Below are positions 52,874-61,286 of a stretch of 64,000 bases of DNA, in pieces; position 1 is the first letter of the stretch, and each line of letters starts with the position of its first letter. The notes beneath the pieces are model-generated. The model worked only from the letters and a program-made list of their open reading frames with translations. It did no database searches and had not been told where the DNA came from. The DNA is from Vibrio porteresiae DSM 19223 (GTDB lineage Bacteria > Pseudomonadota > Gammaproteobacteria > Enterobacterales > Vibrionaceae). The DNA is taken from assembly GCF_024347055.1 (NCBI RefSeq), contig NZ_AP024895.1, positions 3,224,001 to 3,288,000 of the forward strand, read 5' to 3'. The position numbers and the translations under genes are program-made.

Positions 52874-53227
52874 TTAGAATTTCAGACCAGCTTCGCGAGC
52901 AGAATCTGCTAGCGCCGCTACTCGACCGTGGTATTGGAAACCAGAACGATCAAATGCAACTGCAGTTACGCCTTTTTCAAGCGCACGCTCAGCAATAGCT
53001 TTACCTACTGCTTTTGCAGCATCGATGTTACCGGTGTATTTAACCTGCTCACGGATCGCTTTTTCTACAGTAGAAGCTGCTGCGATAACCTCAGAGCCGT
53101 TAGCTGCAATCACCTGTGCGTACACGTGACGAGGAGTACGGTGTACTACTAGGCGAGTTGCACCCAGTTCTGCAATCTTACGACGTGCACGAGTGGCACG
53201 ACGGATGCGAGATGCTTTCTTATCCAT
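52874..53227 (-). CDS. rplR: 50S ribosomal protein L18
   Basis: The 117 residues start MDKKASRIRRATRARRKI and bind 5S rRNA. The conserved FDRSGFQYHGRVAALADSAREAGLKF end is present. spc operon. Confidence 0.97.
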   Translation of the reverse strand: MDKKASRIRRATRARRKIAELGATRLVVHRTPRHVYAQVIAANGSEVIAAASTVEKAIREQVKYTGNIDAAKAVGKAIAERALEKGVTAVAFDRSGFQYHGRVAALADSAREAGLKF

Positions 53228-53236
53228 AGCGTTACC

Positions 53237-53770
53237 TTACTTCTTCTTAGCTTCTTTAGTACGCACATTTTCATCTGCGTAACGAACACCTTTACCTTTA
53301 TAAGGTTCAGGTTGACGGTAAGAACGAATATCTGCCGCAACTTGACCAACTAGTTGTTTGTCACAACCAGTAAGAATAATGTCAGTTTGAGTCGGACATT
53401 CAGCCTTAATACCTGCAGGCAGTTCATGCTCAACAGGATGCGAGAAGCCAAGAGTAAGAGCTACAGCATTGCCTTTGATAGCAGCACGGTAACCAACGCC
53501 TTTCAGAGCAAGCTTCTTAGTGAAGCCTTCTGTAACGCCTACAACCATGTTGTTAACTAGTGCACGTGCAGTACCTGCTTGTGCCCAAGCGTTAACAACA
53601 CCTTCGCGTGGACCGAAAGTTAGGTGGTTTTCTTCTTGTGCGATAACAACAGCGTTGTTAAATACACGAGTAAGTTCACCTTTTGCACCTTTAATGGTGA
53701 TCTCTTGGCCGTTTAATTTCACCTCTACGCCAGCTGGAATAGCGACAGGTGCTTTAGCAACACGAGACAT
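53237..53770 (-). CDS. rplF: 50S ribosomal protein L6
   Basis: The 177 residues form two related domains. The C-terminal signature PEPYKGKGVRY (about 153-163) and the N-terminal SRVAKAPVAIPAGVEV are typical of L6. spc operon. Confidence 0.97.
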   Translation of the reverse strand: MSRVAKAPVAIPAGVEVKLNGQEITIKGAKGELTRVFNNAVVIAQEENHLTFGPREGVVNAWAQAGTARALVNNMVVGVTEGFTKKLALKGVGYRAAIKGNAVALTLGFSHPVEHELPAGIKAECPTQTDIILTGCDKQLVGQVAADIRSYRQPEPYKGKGVRYADENVRTKEAKKK

Positions 53771-53784
53771 ATCTACTCCTTAAA

Positions 53785-54177
53785 TTACGCTACGTAACAG
53801 ATGATTTCACCGCCAAGACCCGCTTTACGAGCAGCGCGGTCTGACATCAGACCCTTGGAAGTGGAAACAACAGCAACACCCAAACCGCCCATCACTGATG
53901 GTAGCGAGTCTTTGTTTTTGTAGACACGCAGACCAGGACGTGAAACACGTTGGATTTGCTCAATTACTGGTTTAGCTTGGAAGTACTTAAGAGTAACTTC
54001 TAGCTCAGGTTTTGCTTCGCCTTCAACAGCGAAGTCAACGATGTAACCTTCAGCTTTAAGTAGTGCAGCAATTGCAACTTTAAGCTTTGAAGAAGGCATT
54101 TTAACAGCAACTTTGTTTGCTGCCTGACCGTTACGAATACGGGTCAGCATATCCGAAATCGGATCTTGCATGCTCAT
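53785..54177 (-). CDS. rpsH: 30S ribosomal protein S8
   Basis: The 130 residues start MSMQDPISDMLTRIRNGQ, and the end has the STSKGLMSDRAARKAGLGGE motif. In E. coli, S8 also represses the spc operon by binding mRNA near the rplX-rplE junction. A matching site was not checked here. Confidence 0.97.
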   Translation of the reverse strand: MSMQDPISDMLTRIRNGQAANKVAVKMPSSKLKVAIAALLKAEGYIVDFAVEGEAKPELEVTLKYFQAKPVIEQIQRVSRPGLRVYKNKDSLPSVMGGLGVAVVSTSKGLMSDRAARKAGLGGEIICYVA

Positions 54178-54206
54178 AAACTTTACTCCAAATGATTAAG
54201 TGGCAA

Positions 54207-54512
54207 TTACCAGCTAGCCTTACGAAGTCCAGGAATCTCGCCTTTCATGCAAGCTTCACGAACTTTAATACGGCTTAGACCGAATTTACGTAGGTAACCG
54301 TGTGGGCGACCAGTTTGGTTGCAACGGTTGCGCTGACGTGATGCACTTGAATCACGTGGAAGTGATTGCAGTTTAAGAACTGCGTTCCAACGATCTTCTT
54401 CAGATGCGTTTACATCGCTGATGATAGCTTTAAGCGCTGAACGCTTTTCTGCGAACTGAGCTGCAAGCTTCGCACGTTTTACTTCACGTGCTTTCATTGA
54501 TTGTTTAGCCAT
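54207..54512 (-). CDS. rpsN: 30S ribosomal protein S14, zinc-independent form
   Basis: The 101 residues start MAKQSMKAREVKRAKLA and end GEIPGLRKASW. The two CXXC pairs of zinc-binding S14 are absent, so this is the long C-minus form. spc operon. Confidence 0.97.
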   Translation of the reverse strand: MAKQSMKAREVKRAKLAAQFAEKRSALKAIISDVNASEEDRWNAVLKLQSLPRDSSASRQRNRCNQTGRPHGYLRKFGLSRIKVREACMKGEIPGLRKASW

Positions 54513-54529
54513 AACAGTAACCCGTCACC

Positions 54530-55069
54530 TTACTTACGGAATGGGAAGTTAAAGGCAGCCAGCAGAGCACGGCCTTCCTCATCGGTACCAGCAGTCGTAG
54601 TGATAGTAATATCAAGACCGCGTACACGATCGACTTTATCGTAGTCGATTTCCGGGAAAATGATTTGCTCGCGAACGCCCATACTGTAGTTACCACGTCC
54701 ATCAAAAGATTTAGCGCTAACACCACGGAAGTCACGTACACGTGGAAGAGCGATAGAGATTAAACGCTCTAAAAATTCCCACATGCGTTCGCCACGCAAG
54801 GTTACTTTACAACCAATTGGGTAGCCTTCACGAATTTTGAAACCTGCAACAGATTTACGAGCTTTAGTAATCAATGGTTTTTGACCAGAGATTGTAGCCA
54901 TATCAGATGCTGCGTTTTCTAGTAGTTTCTTATCGTTGATTGCTTCACCAACGCCCATATTGAGGGTGATTTTCTCAATTCTAGGGACTTGCATGACGCT
55001 TGTGTAGCTGAACTGTTTGGTCAGATCAGCGACTACAGACGACTTGTAGTAATCATGCAGTTTCGCCAT
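54530..55069 (-). CDS. rplE: 50S ribosomal protein L5
   Basis: The 179 residues include the L5 signature region RIEKITLNMGVGEAINDKK (about 30-48) and GLDITITTTAGTDEEG near the end. L5 binds 5S rRNA. spc operon. Confidence 0.97.
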   Translation of the reverse strand: MAKLHDYYKSSVVADLTKQFSYTSVMQVPRIEKITLNMGVGEAINDKKLLENAASDMATISGQKPLITKARKSVAGFKIREGYPIGCKVTLRGERMWEFLERLISIALPRVRDFRGVSAKSFDGRGNYSMGVREQIIFPEIDYDKVDRVRGLDITITTTAGTDEEGRALLAAFNFPFRK

Positions 55070-55083
55070 AGTAGAACTCCAAA

Positions 55084-55398
55084 TTACTTAATTGTTTCGC
55101 CGTTAGACTTGAAGAAACGCACTTTTTTGCCTTCTTCAAAACGGAAACCTACACGGTCCGCTTTACCAGTTGTTGCGTTGAATACCGCCACGTTAGATGC
55201 ATCAATTGCTGCTTCTTGCTCAACGATACCACCTTGGGTGCCTAGAGCTGGAACAGGTTTTTGATGTTTCTTAACTAGGTTGATACCTTCAACGATAACT
55301 TTACCAGTTGTCAGAACCTTAGTTACTTTACCTTTCTTGCCTTTATCTTTACCAGCAAGAACGATTACTTCGTCGTTACGACGGATTTTAGCTGCCAT
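55084..55398 (-). CDS. rplX: 50S ribosomal protein L24
   Basis: The 104 residues start MAAKIRRNDEVIVLAGKDKG, a KOW domain. The ATG at 55396-55398 follows AAGGAG; a longer frame runs back into rplN. spc operon. Confidence 0.97.
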   Translation of the reverse strand: MAAKIRRNDEVIVLAGKDKGKKGKVTKVLTTGKVIVEGINLVKKHQKPVPALGTQGGIVEQEAAIDASNVAVFNATTGKADRVGFRFEEGKKVRFFKSNGETIK

Positions 55399-55411
55399 TA
55401 TTTGCCGCTCC

Positions 55412-55783
55412 TTACAGAACTTCTGGAGCCAGTGATACAATCTTCATGAATTTCGCATTACGAAGTTCACGAGTCACTGGACCAAAGATACGTGTACCGA
55501 TAGGTTGCTCACTGTTGTTGTTTAACAGTACGCAAGCATTACGGTCGAAGCGAATGACAGAACCGTCTGGACGACGTACGCCTTTACGGGTGCGAACTAC
55601 CACTGCCTTAAGAACATCACCTTTCTTAACTTTACCGCGTGGAATTGCTTCTTTAACGGTAACTTTGATGATGTCGCCCACTTGAGCGTAACGGCGGTGA
55701 GAGCCACCCAGAACCTTAATACACATTACGCTGCGAGCGCCTGAGTTATCAGCTGCGTCCAGCATACTTTGCATTTGGATCAT
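55412..55783 (-). CDS. rplN: 50S ribosomal protein L14
   Basis: The 123 residues start MIQMQSMLDAADNSGARSVM and contain GSHRRYAQVGDIIKVTVKEA. It is the first gene of the spc operon, 163 bases after rpsQ, with a terminator and promoter in the gap. Confidence 0.97.
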   Translation of the reverse strand: MIQMQSMLDAADNSGARSVMCIKVLGGSHRRYAQVGDIIKVTVKEAIPRGKVKKGDVLKAVVVRTRKGVRRPDGSVIRFDRNACVLLNNNSEQPIGTRIFGPVTRELRNAKFMKIVSLAPEVL

Positions 55784-55854
55784 GTTAGTGCTCCGCTAAA
55801 TATAAAAAAACTAGACCCATCTCGGGTCGGGCTGCCTCTTTAAAAGGGACGCGA

Positions 55855-55882
55855 ATTGTACCACCCTTTTTTTCGAAAGGGT
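55855..55882 (-). promoter_or_regulatory. Probable spc operon promoter region
   Basis: On the minus strand TACAAT (plus 55855-55860) is followed by a GC-rich discriminator (TCGCG), common in ribosomal promoters. No good -35 lies at 17 bases: TTGACT (55883-55888) is 22 bases away. The spacer is a perfect inverted repeat (55863-55882). Confidence 0.45.
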
Positions 55883-55885
55883 AGT

Positions 55886-55927
55886 CAAAAAACAAGCGGC
55901 CCCAAAAAATTCTTGGAGCCGCTTGTC
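55886..55927 (-). terminator. Terminator of the S10 operon after rpsQ
   Basis: A 13-bp stem with one mismatch (55893-55905 with 55913-55925) is followed on the minus strand by a T-run. It separates the S10 operon from the spc operon. Confidence 0.85.
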
Positions 55928-55946
55928 GTTTATAGAGAAAGGAAAA

Positions 55947-56201
55947 TTAGATCTTCGCTTTTTCTAAAACTTTTACCAAAGTCCAAGACTTAGTCTTAGA
56001 CAGTGGACGACACTCTTGAATCTCAACTAAGTCGCCTTGGCCACATTCGTTGTTTTCGTCGTGTGCATGTACTTTAGTGGTGCGTTTAACGAACTTACCG
56101 TAAATTGGGTGCTTTACGAAACGTTCGATAGCAACAACAACAGATTTGTCCATTTTGTTGCTAAGTACGCGACCTTGTTGGGTACGAATCTTGTCGCTCA
56201 T
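55947..56201 (-). CDS. rpsQ: 30S ribosomal protein S17
   Basis: The 84 residues start MSDKIRTQQGRVLSNKMDKS and contain the S17 motif GDLVEIQECRPLSKTKSW. Its ATG overlaps the rpmC stop by one base (TAATG). Last gene of the S10 operon. Confidence 0.97.
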   Translation of the reverse strand: MSDKIRTQQGRVLSNKMDKSVVVAIERFVKHPIYGKFVKRTTKVHAHDENNECGQGDLVEIQECRPLSKTKSWTLVKVLEKAKI

Positions 56202-56392
56202 TATGCGCCTGCCTTCTCAGTCAAAACAGTTTTCACACGTGCGATATCACGGCGGACAGCTTTCAGAGTATGAGTTTGCTGTAGTTGACCAGTTGCAGCT
56301 TGCATGCGCAAGTTGAACTGTTCTTTCAACAAATTCAAAAGCTCAGCATTTAGCTCTTCAACGCTTTTTTCGCGTAGATCAAGTGCTTTCAT
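56201..56392 (-). CDS. rpmC: 50S ribosomal protein L29
   Basis: The 63 residues start MKALDLREKSVEELNAELL, two helices that sit near the exit tunnel. The ATG 56390-56392 overlaps the rplP stop (TGATG); an in-frame GTG one codon upstream is less likely. Confidence 0.96.
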   Translation of the reverse strand: MKALDLREKSVEELNAELLNLLKEQFNLRMQAATGQLQQTHTLKAVRRDIARVKTVLTEKAGA

Positions 56393-56802
56393 CACATCAC
56401 CTGCTTAGTTACAAATGTAGTCTTGAATGGCAGTTTACGAGCCGCTAGGCGGAACGCTTCACGTGCCAATTCTTCAGGTACACCATCAACTTCGTACATA
56501 ACCTTACCAGGTTGGATTTGGGCTACCCAGTACTCAACGTTACCTTTACCCTTACCTTGACGAACTTCAAGTGGTTTTTCTGTGATAGGTTTGTCTGGGA
56601 ACACACGGATCCAGATTTTACCTTGACGCTTAATGTGACGTGTCATTGCACGACGAGCCGCTTCGATTTGACGAGCAGTTAGACGACCACGGCCAACAGC
56701 TTTTAGACCAAAGCTACCGAATGATACTTCAGTACCTTTAGCTAGACCACGGTTACGACCAGTCTGAACCTTACGGAATTTAGTACGTTTAGGTTGTAGC
56801 AT
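56392..56802 (-). CDS. rplP: 50S ribosomal protein L16
   Basis: The 136 residues start MLQPKRTKFRKVQTGRNRG and contain the L16 signature WIRVFPDKPITEKP (about 61-74). L16 helps position A-site tRNA. S10 operon. Confidence 0.97.
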   Translation of the reverse strand: MLQPKRTKFRKVQTGRNRGLAKGTEVSFGSFGLKAVGRGRLTARQIEAARRAMTRHIKRQGKIWIRVFPDKPITEKPLEVRQGKGKGNVEYWVAQIQPGKVMYEVDGVPEELAREAFRLAARKLPFKTTFVTKQVM

Positions 56803-56813
56803 CTGTCGACTCC

Positions 56814-57509
56814 TTACTTACGGCCTTTACGCTGCTTCTTAGGCTTATCACTCTTAGGCTCTACGGTTTCAGTTGGCATACCACCAAGGATTTCACCTTT
56901 GAAGATCCAAACTTTAACGCCGATAACGCCGTATTGAGTGTGAGCAGAAGAAGTTGCGTAATCAATGTCTGCACGTAGAGTGTGTAGAGGCACACGGCCT
57001 TCACGGTACCACTCAGTACGTGCGATTTCAGCGCCGCCAAGACGACCACTTACTTCAACTTTGATACCTTTAGCGCCTAGACGCATAGCGTTTTGTACCG
57101 CACGTTTCATTGCACGACGGAACATAACACGGCGTTCTAGTTGAGACGCGATGCTATCAGCCACTAGTTGACCATCTAGCTCAGGTTTACGTACTTCAGC
57201 GATGTTGATTTGCGCTGGTACACCTGAAATTTTAGCTACAGCTGCGCGTAGCTTCTCAACGTCTTCACCTTTCTTACCGATTACAACGCCTGGGCGAGCA
57301 GTGTGAATAGTCACACGGATGCTTTTCGCAGGACGTTCGATAACGATGCGTGATACTGACGCTTTAGACAATTCCTTAGTTAGGAATTGACGTACCTTGA
57401 AGTCGCCGTCTAGGTTGTCAGCGAAATCTTTGGTGTTAGCAAACCATGTAGCATTCCAAGGCTTAACGATGCCTAGACGAATACCATTAGGATGTACTTT
57501 CTGACCCAT
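56814..57509 (-). CDS. rpsC: 30S ribosomal protein S3
   Basis: The 231 residues have an N-terminal KH domain (PGVVIGKKGEDVEKLR, about 73-88) and the C-terminal S3 domain with RRVMFRRAMKRAVQNAM. S10 operon. Confidence 0.97.
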   Translation of the reverse strand: MGQKVHPNGIRLGIVKPWNATWFANTKDFADNLDGDFKVRQFLTKELSKASVSRIVIERPAKSIRVTIHTARPGVVIGKKGEDVEKLRAAVAKISGVPAQINIAEVRKPELDGQLVADSIASQLERRVMFRRAMKRAVQNAMRLGAKGIKVEVSGRLGGAEIARTEWYREGRVPLHTLRADIDYATSSAHTQYGVIGVKVWIFKGEILGGMPTETVEPKSDKPKKQRKGRK

Positions 57510-57528
57510 TGCTTACTCTCCTAGTCTC

Positions 57529-57861
57529 TTAGCGATCTGCGACAACCACAGTAATGTGGCTTGAACGCTTCAAGATACGATCCGCACGGCCTTTAGCACG
57601 AGGCATAATACGCTTCATGACTGGGCCCTCATCTACGAAGATTTTAGCGACACGTAGATCGTCAATGTCAGCACCTTCGTTATGTTCCGCGTTAGCGATA
57701 GCTGACTCAAGAACTTTCTTAACTAGCTCAGCAGCTTTTTTGTTGCTGAAAGTTAGTACTTCAAGAGCTTGGTCTACTTTCTTACCACGGATAAGATCTG
57801 CAACTAAGCGAGCTTTCTGAGGAGAAATGCGAGCAAAGTTATGTTTAGCAATAGCTTCCAT
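57529..57861 (-). CDS. rplV: 50S ribosomal protein L22
   Basis: The 110 residues start MEAIAKHNFARISPQKARL, with the MPRAKGRADRI region near the tunnel-lining loop. Two ATG codons are adjacent; the second (57859-57861) lies at a better distance from AAGGAG and gives the E. coli length. Confidence 0.96.
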   Translation of the reverse strand: MEAIAKHNFARISPQKARLVADLIRGKKVDQALEVLTFSNKKAAELVKKVLESAIANAEHNEGADIDDLRVAKIFVDEGPVMKRIMPRAKGRADRILKRSSHITVVVADR

Positions 57862-57871
57862 CATCTACTCC

Positions 57872-58150
57872 TTATTTCTTCTTAGCTTTCTTATCCGCAG
57901 CATGACCGCGGTAAGTACGTGTAGGCGCGAATTCGCCCAGTTTGTGACCGATCATCTCGTCAGTTACGAAAACTGGAACGTGTTGACGACCATTATGGAC
58001 AGCGATGGTCAAACCGATCATTGTAGGAATGATCATTGAACGACGGGACCAAGTCTTAATAGGCTTTTTGTCTCCGCTTTCCACCGCTTTCTCTACCTTC
58101 TTCAGCAAGTGTAGGTCAATGAATGGACCTTTCTTGAGAGAACGTGGCAT
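57872..58150 (-). CDS. rpsS: 30S ribosomal protein S19
   Basis: The 92 residues start [19 protein letters not shown] and contain [22 protein letters not shown]10 operon. Confidence 0.97.
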
Positions 58151-58170
58151 GGCTTATCCTCTTTAATAGA

Positions 58171-58995
58171 TTACTTATTACGACGACGTACAATGTACTT
58201 GTCAGTGCGTTTATTACTACGAGTTTTGTAACCTTTAGTTGGTACGCCCCATGGAGATACAGGGTGACGACCACCAGAAGTACGACCCTCACCACCACCG
58301 TGTGGGTGATCAACCGGGTTCATTACAACACCACGTACAGTTGGGCGAACACCGCGCCAACGGCTTGCACCAGCTTTACCTAGTTCACGCAACATGTGCT
58401 CGTGGTTGCCCACTTCACCGATTGTTGCACGACCTTCAGCAAGAACTTTACGCATTTCGCCTGAACGTAGACGGATAGTAACGTATGCGCCATCGCGAGC
58501 GATGATTTGAACGTAAGCACCAGCAGAACGTGCAATTTGAGCACCTTTGCCAGGTTTTAGTTCAACGTTGTGTACAGTTGAACCTACAGGGATGTTACGC
58601 ATTGGCAAAGCGTTACCCGCTTTGATTGGTGCGTTAACACCAGACTGGATTGAATCACCAGCTTGGATGCCTTTAGGTGCAATGATGTAACGACGTTCGC
58701 CGTCTGCGTATAGTACTAGAGCGATGTTTGCGCTGCGGTTTGGATCGTATTCGATACGTTCAACTTTCGCAGGGATACCATCTTTAGTACGTTTGAAGTC
58801 AATCACACGGTAGTGTTGCTTATGACCGCCACCGATGTGACGAACAGTAATACGACCGTTGTTGTTACGACCACCGTTCTTAGAGTTTTTCTCTAGAAGA
58901 GGTGCGTAAGGCTTACCTTTGTATAGGTCAGCGTTAACGATTTTAACAACGTGACGACGACCAGCCGAAGTCGGCTTACATTTAACAATAGCCAT
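58171..58995 (-). CDS. rplB: 50S ribosomal protein L2
   Basis: The 274 residues contain the peptidyl-transferase-region signature VMNPVDHPHGGGEGRT (about 225-240), with the conserved histidine in HPHGGG. S10 operon. Confidence 0.98.
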   Translation of the reverse strand: MAIVKCKPTSAGRRHVVKIVNADLYKGKPYAPLLEKNSKNGGRNNNGRITVRHIGGGHKQHYRVIDFKRTKDGIPAKVERIEYDPNRSANIALVLYADGERRYIIAPKGIQAGDSIQSGVNAPIKAGNALPMRNIPVGSTVHNVELKPGKGAQIARSAGAYVQIIARDGAYVTIRLRSGEMRKVLAEGRATIGEVGNHEHMLRELGKAGASRWRGVRPTVRGVVMNPVDHPHGGGEGRTSGGRHPVSPWGVPTKGYKTRSNKRTDKYIVRRRNK

Positions 58996-59011
58996 TTTTC
59001 AACTACTCCTG

Positions 59012-59314
59012 TTATTCCGCGCCGCCAACGAAGTCAAGATCTTGACCGTCTTTCAAAGTAACGTACGCTTTTTTAACATCGCTACGGCGACCTTGGCGTA
59101 CACCTTGACGTTTGGTCTTACCCTTAGTGATAAGAGTGTTTACAGACTTAACTTCAACTTCAAATAGCTTTTCTACAGCTGCTTTGATCTCTTTCTTAGT
59201 TGCATCAATTGCTACTTTGAAAACGATAGTGTTCGCTTTCTCTGCAGCCATAGTTGCTTTTTCAGAGATGTGCGGAGCACGTAGAACTTTTAGTAGACGC
59301 TCTTCACGGATCAT
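59012..59314 (-). CDS. rplW: 50S ribosomal protein L23
   Basis: The 100 residues start MIREERLLKVLRAPHISEKA. L23 forms the docking site for trigger factor and SRP at the tunnel exit. It overlaps the rplD stop by four bases (ATGA). Confidence 0.97.
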   Translation of the reverse strand: MIREERLLKVLRAPHISEKATMAAEKANTIVFKVAIDATKKEIKAAVEKLFEVEVKSVNTLITKGKTKRQGVRQGRRSDVKKAYVTLKDGQDLDFVGGAE

Positions 59315-59913
59315 GCCAGCATCTCCTCAACTTGCTTAACTGCTGATGCAGTCATTAGAACCTTGTTAAATGCGATTAGGCTTACAGGGTCGAGACCTGA
59401 TGCGTCACGCACGTCAACTTTGTATAGGTTACGAGCAGCTAAGAATAGGTTCTCGTCTACTTCGCCAGTAACGATAAGAACATCGTTAAGCTCAAGTTCT
59501 TTAAGCTTAGCTACTAGCTCTTTAGTCTTTGGTGCTTCGATTGAGAAGTCTTCAACAACGATTAGACGCTCTTGACGAACTAGCTCAGAAAGAATTGCTT
59601 TCATTGCACCGCGGTACATTTTTTTGTTTACTTTTTGGCTGTGATCTTGTGGTTTCGCAGCAAAAGTAACACCACCGGTACGCCACAATGGGCTACGGAT
59701 TGTACCAGCACGAGCACGGCCAGTACCTTTTTGACGCCATGGCTTAGCGCCACCGCCAGAAACTTCTGAACGTGTCTTTTGAGCACGAGTACCTTGACGA
59801 GCACCTGCTGCGTATGCAACAACTACTTGGTGTACAAGAGCTTCGTTGAACTCACGTCCGAAAGTAGTTTCGGAAACAGTTAGTGCGTTAGCACCTTTAA
59901 CCATCAATTCCAT
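59311..59913 (-). CDS. rplD: 50S ribosomal protein L4
   Basis: The 200 residues contain the extended loop with GGAKPWRQKGTGRARAGTIRSPLWRTGG (segment about 53-80). In E. coli, L4 also represses the S10 operon through its leader. Confidence 0.97.
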   Translation of the reverse strand: MELMVKGANALTVSETTFGREFNEALVHQVVVAYAAGARQGTRAQKTRSEVSGGGAKPWRQKGTGRARAGTIRSPLWRTGGVTFAAKPQDHSQKVNKKMYRGAMKAILSELVRQERLIVVEDFSIEAPKTKELVAKLKELELNDVLIVTGEVDENLFLAARNLYKVDVRDASGLDPVSLIAFNKVLMTASAVKQVEEMLA

Positions 59914-59929
59914 TACTTACTCCTAGACG

Positions 59930-60559
59930 TTATGCTTTAACAGCTGGTTTGACGATCACGTTACCGCCAGTTGAACCTGGGACTGCACCTTTGATAAGAA
60001 GCAGATTGCGCTCAGCGTCAACACGTACGATCTCTAGGTTTTGAGTCGTTACACGCTCAGCACCCATGTGACCTGCCATTTTCTTGCCTTTGAACACGCG
60101 ACCTGGAGTCTGACATTGACCGATAGAACCAGGAGCACGGTGAGACAAAGAGTTACCGTGAGTCATATCTTGGGTACGGAAGTTCCAACGCTTAACAGCG
60201 CCTTGGAAACCTTTACCTTTAGATGTACCAGTAACGTCTACTTTTTTAACTTCGTTGAAAAGTTCTACAGTTAGTTCAGTACCAACAGTGAACTCTTCGC
60301 CGTTTTCTAAACGGAATTCCCAAAGACCGCGACCAGCTTCTACACCAGCTTTAGCATAGTGACCAGCTTCTGGTTTAGTAACGCGGTTAGCTTTCTTAGC
60401 ACCAGCAGTGATCTGGATTGCTGAGTAACCGTCTGTATCAAGTGTTTTAACTTGAGTGATACGGTTCGCTTCAACTTCCACAACTGTTACTGGGATAGAA
60501 ACGCCTTCTTCAGTAAATACGCGGGTCATACCCACTTTACGTCCGACTAGACCAATCAT
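59930..60559 (-). CDS. rplC: 50S ribosomal protein L3
   Basis: The 209 residues start MIGLVGRKVGMTRVFTEEG and hold the L3 signature FKGKKMAGHMGAERVT (about 156-171), with a glutamine in the SIGQCQTPG site that PrmB methylates in E. coli. S10 operon. Confidence 0.97.
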   Translation of the reverse strand: MIGLVGRKVGMTRVFTEEGVSIPVTVVEVEANRITQVKTLDTDGYSAIQITAGAKKANRVTKPEAGHYAKAGVEAGRGLWEFRLENGEEFTVGTELTVELFNEVKKVDVTGTSKGKGFQGAVKRWNFRTQDMTHGNSLSHRAPGSIGQCQTPGRVFKGKKMAGHMGAERVTTQNLEIVRVDAERNLLLIKGAVPGSTGGNVIVKPAVKA

Positions 60560-60573
60560 TCTTCTAATCTCCC

Positions 60574-60885
60574 TTAACCTAGGCTGATTTGAACATCAAC
60601 ACCAGCAGCAAGATCTAGACGCATCAGTGCATCAACAGTCTTGTCAGTTGGTTCAACGATGTCGATCAGACGCTTGTGAGTACGGATTTCGTACTGGTCA
60701 CGTGCATCTTTGTTTACGTGCGGAGAGATAAGAACAGTGAAACGCTCTTTACGAGTAGGTAGTGGAATAGGACCACGAACCTGTGCGCCGGTACGTTTAG
60801 CTGTTTCAACGATTTCCGCTGTTGAAGCGTCGATTAGTTTGTAATCGAATGCTTTTAGGCGGATACGGATGCGTTGGTTCTGCAT
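60574..60885 (-). CDS. rpsJ: 30S ribosomal protein S10
   Basis: The 103 residues start [20 protein letters not shown]10 is also NusE of antitermination complexes. ATG 60883-60885 is chosen over one five codons upstream because GGAG lies at proper distance and the length equals E. coli S10. First gene of the S10 operon. Confidence 0.97.
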
Positions 60886-61136
60886 GAGACAGAGCTCCAA
60901 TAATTAAAAATTACACAAACAATATCGCCACTCAGACTCGCACAAGGCGAGAGAATGCCGATTGATTTATGTGAAACCGTAGTATCCTGATTGGACACAT
61001 TGTCAGCTAATTAAAATCGACCTTATCGGTCAACAATTATTAACTGCGAACATAAGCAGAGTATACATTACCTAGTAATTCCTTGGAGTCACTAGCTCCT
61101 CGCCGCTCATTGGTTCACAACTGACTTAAGTCAGTG
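60886..61136 (-). promoter_or_regulatory. S10 operon leader, probable L4-responsive attenuator
   Basis: The roughly 250-base untranslated leader contains several inverted repeats on the minus strand: ACTGACTTAAGTCAGT near 61115-61135, GACC/GGTC followed by TTTT near 61010-61030, and CTCGC/GCGAG near 60935-60954. E. coli S10 has a long leader where L4 controls both transcription and translation. The homology is by position and structure; individual hairpins were not matched to HD and HE. Confidence 0.55.
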
Positions 61137-61142
61137 GGGCGC

Positions 61143-61170
61143 ATTATACAGTTTGCTGAGAGACATGCAA
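61143..61170 (-). promoter_or_regulatory. S10 operon promoter
   Basis: On the minus strand a consensus TATAAT (plus 61143-61148) has TTGCAT (61165-61170) 16 bases upstream and a GC-rich discriminator GCGCCCC downstream, which fits growth-rate control of a ribosomal promoter. AT-rich DNA lies further upstream. Confidence 0.75.
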
Positions 61171-61225
61171 GTGCTGTTCGAAAATTAAACCATAAACAGC
61201 TAAGCCGATGAGATGTATAAAGAGA

Positions 61226-61262
61226 AATTAAAGGCTTCGTTAAAACTAACGAAGCCTTTGTT
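61226..61262 (-). terminator. Terminator after rlmB
   Basis: A perfect 13-bp stem (61230-61242 with 61247-61259) with a four-base loop follows rlmB on the minus strand. The downstream T-run is short, so termination relies on the stem's own T-rich end. Confidence 0.8.
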
Positions 61263-61286
61263 TAACTTACTAGGTGAACGAATGAC

